64,000 nt of DNA from Mytilisepta virgata. Its lineage: Eukaryota; Mollusca; Bivalvia; Mytilida; Mytilidae. Shown in pieces: positions 62,472 through 64,000 of the stretch. A program made the position numbers and the translations under genes. Under the pieces are notes generated by a model. The model was not told the DNA's origin. It worked only from the letters and a program-made list of their open reading frames with translations, and ran no database searches. Location of the stretch: NCBI GenBank assembly GCA_028015205.1, contig CM051514.1, positions 8,494,001-8,558,000 of the forward strand, in the 5' to 3' direction. Numbering within the stretch: position 1 is the first letter of the stretch; each line of letters starts with the position of its first letter.

Positions 62472-64000
62472 TTTAGCTCACCTGGCCTAAAAGGTGACAT
62501 TTGACTTTTGACCTAAAACAAAGGTGGATCATTTGCATCTGTCCTTCAAAATGAGATTCCTGCCAACTTTTGTTACAGTCTGCCCATTAGTTCCTGTGCA
62601 AATGACAAAAAAGTCTCTCCCCATATGGTTTCAATGGAAATTTTGAACTGCTGGAGTTGTTGGTTGAGCTGAATCTCAACCAAAAGTGGATTGTTTGTAG
62701 AGGGTATTGTTGTCATCAATCCTGCAAAGTTTCAAACATTTCAAAATGTAGTTTCAAAATTGGCCAATCAAAATCAGTTTGTTGTCCATTCAACCGGAAC
62801 CAAAGTTGATAGTTTTTAGATGTCCTTCCATACATCATTTCCCCCAAGTTTGGTTAAAATCTGCACATTAGTTCCTGAGCGATTGACCAAAATGTCTTTT
62901 CCCATATGCTTTCAACAGAAATTTTGAACAGCCACAGCCATCGTTGAGGGGATGAATCTCATCAAATGTAGATCGTTTGTAAAGGGTATTGCTTTCCTTA
63001 ATCTTGCAAAGTTTCAAAACATTTCAAATTGTAGTTTGAGAGGAGAAGATATTTAAAAATTGGCCAATATTGATCCAAGTTGGCCATATATGCAGCCATG
63101 ATATTCATCCAAACAGAACCAATGGTGGATAGTTGGTAGAGGTCCTTCCATACATCAATTGTGTCAACTTTGGTTACAAAATGTCCATTAGTTCCAATGT
63201 TCCATATGGTTTCAATGAAAACTTTGAACAGCTGGAGTTGTTGGTTGAGCTGATGAATCTCAACCAAAAGTGGATTGTTTGTAGAGGGTACTGTTGTCAT
63301 CAATCCTGCAAAGTTTCAAAACATTTCAAAATGTAGTTTCAAAATTGGCCAATCAAAATCAGTTTGTTGTCCATTCAACTGGAATCAAAGTTGAAAGTTT
63401 TTAGATGTCCTTCCATACATCATTTCCCCAAAGTTTGGTTACAATCTGCACATTAGTTCCTGAGCGATTGACCAAAAAGTCTTTTCCCATATGGTTTCAA
63501 CAGAAACTTTGAACAGCCGCAGCCATCGGTTGAGCGGATGAATCTCATCAACTGTAGATCGTTTGTAAAGGGTATTGCTTTTCTTAATCTTGCAAAGTTC
63601 AAAATATTTCAAATTGTAGTTTCAGAGGAGATTTTTAAAAACTGGCCAATATTAATCCAAGTTGGCCATATAATGCAGCCATGATATTCATCCAAACAGA
63701 ACCAATGGTGGATAGTTGGTAGAGGTCCTTCCATACATCAATTGTGTCAACTTTGGTTACAATATGTCCATTAGTTCCAGAGCAATTGACAAAAAAGACA
63801 ATTCCCATAAGGATTCAATGGAAACTTTAAAAAGCCGCATCCACCTTTTATGCATATAAATCTCAACCAAAAGTGTACCGTTTGTAGAGGATATTATTGT
63901 CATCAATCCTGCAAAGTTTCAAAACATTTCATAATGTAGTTTCAGAGGAGAAGAGTTTTGAAAATTGGTCAATTTAAAAATATAGCCTCTTATAACCATG
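62472..64000 (+). repeat. AGCTCAC-family repeat running off the window
   Basis: Head TTTTAGCTCACCTGGCCTAA. A higher-order unit of about 584 bp repeats: GTGGATAGTTGGTAGAGGTC at about 63123 and 63707, GTTGAGCTGAATCTC-type phrases at 62660 and 63245. Each holds modules with TTGGTTACAATCTGC and AAAGTTTCAAAACATTTCA. Confidence 0.85.

Noticed and set aside
56414..64000. Further upstream SOAT exons (the FYKDWWN and HDWL region)
   Set aside because: I looked for them on the minus strand but found only repeats and AT-rich DNA; they are probably beyond the right edge.
1..64000. Retroviral or other viral insertion
   Set aside because: No long terminal repeats, reverse transcriptase, integrase or capsid-like frames were seen anywhere in the window.

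Overview
The window is nuclear DNA of an animal, most likely a bivalve mollusc and perhaps a mytilid. It is AT-rich and intron-rich, and full of small non-autonomous repeats, including families opening with AGCTCACCTGG that I associate with bivalve genomes. The species is inferred, not proven. Only two protein genes can be supported, and both are spliced.

Gene 1 (+ strand, coding 8737-36107) is a POU class 6 homeobox gene (POU6F1/POU6F2, fly pdm3). I reconstructed nine coding exons by joining reading frame and splice phase. They give one 464-codon frame ending in a stop: a Ser/Thr/Gln-rich N-terminal part, a POU-specific domain (about residues 305-379) and a POU homeodomain (397-456). Gene 2 (- strand, coding 53139-56413) is the 3' end of a sterol O-acyltransferase gene (SOAT/ACAT, MBOAT family). 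Three coding exons carry the catalytic HEY motif, the last membrane segments and the C-terminal cysteine pair. Its 5' part lies beyond the right edge. The two genes converge, with about 17 kb of repeat-rich intergenic DNA between them.

Region by region: 1-8666 is upstream DNA with a Helitron-like repeat, an AGCTCAC-family repeat, a 160-bp tandem array and two foldback elements. 8667-36107 is the POU6F gene; its introns hold MITEs, tRNA-derived SINEs with target-site duplications and, in intron 6, a nested repeat complex of about 9.3 kb (22932-32198). 36108-53138 is intergenic, with SINEs, tandem duplications, MITEs and foldbacks. 53139-56413 is the SOAT 3' end. 56414-64000 lies in the next SOAT intron and is almost all repeats.

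The most unusual structure is the intron-6 complex. Short elements that each begin with a strong hairpin have inserted one inside another, always in TTATT tracts, and have then been duplicated. The outer element ends in a hairpin only about 20 nt from the splice acceptor of the first POU-domain exon. The complex also carries a dense array of matches to the metazoan YY1 consensus. I saw no new protein-coding system; the candidate novelty is this repeat architecture and its position inside a developmental regulator.
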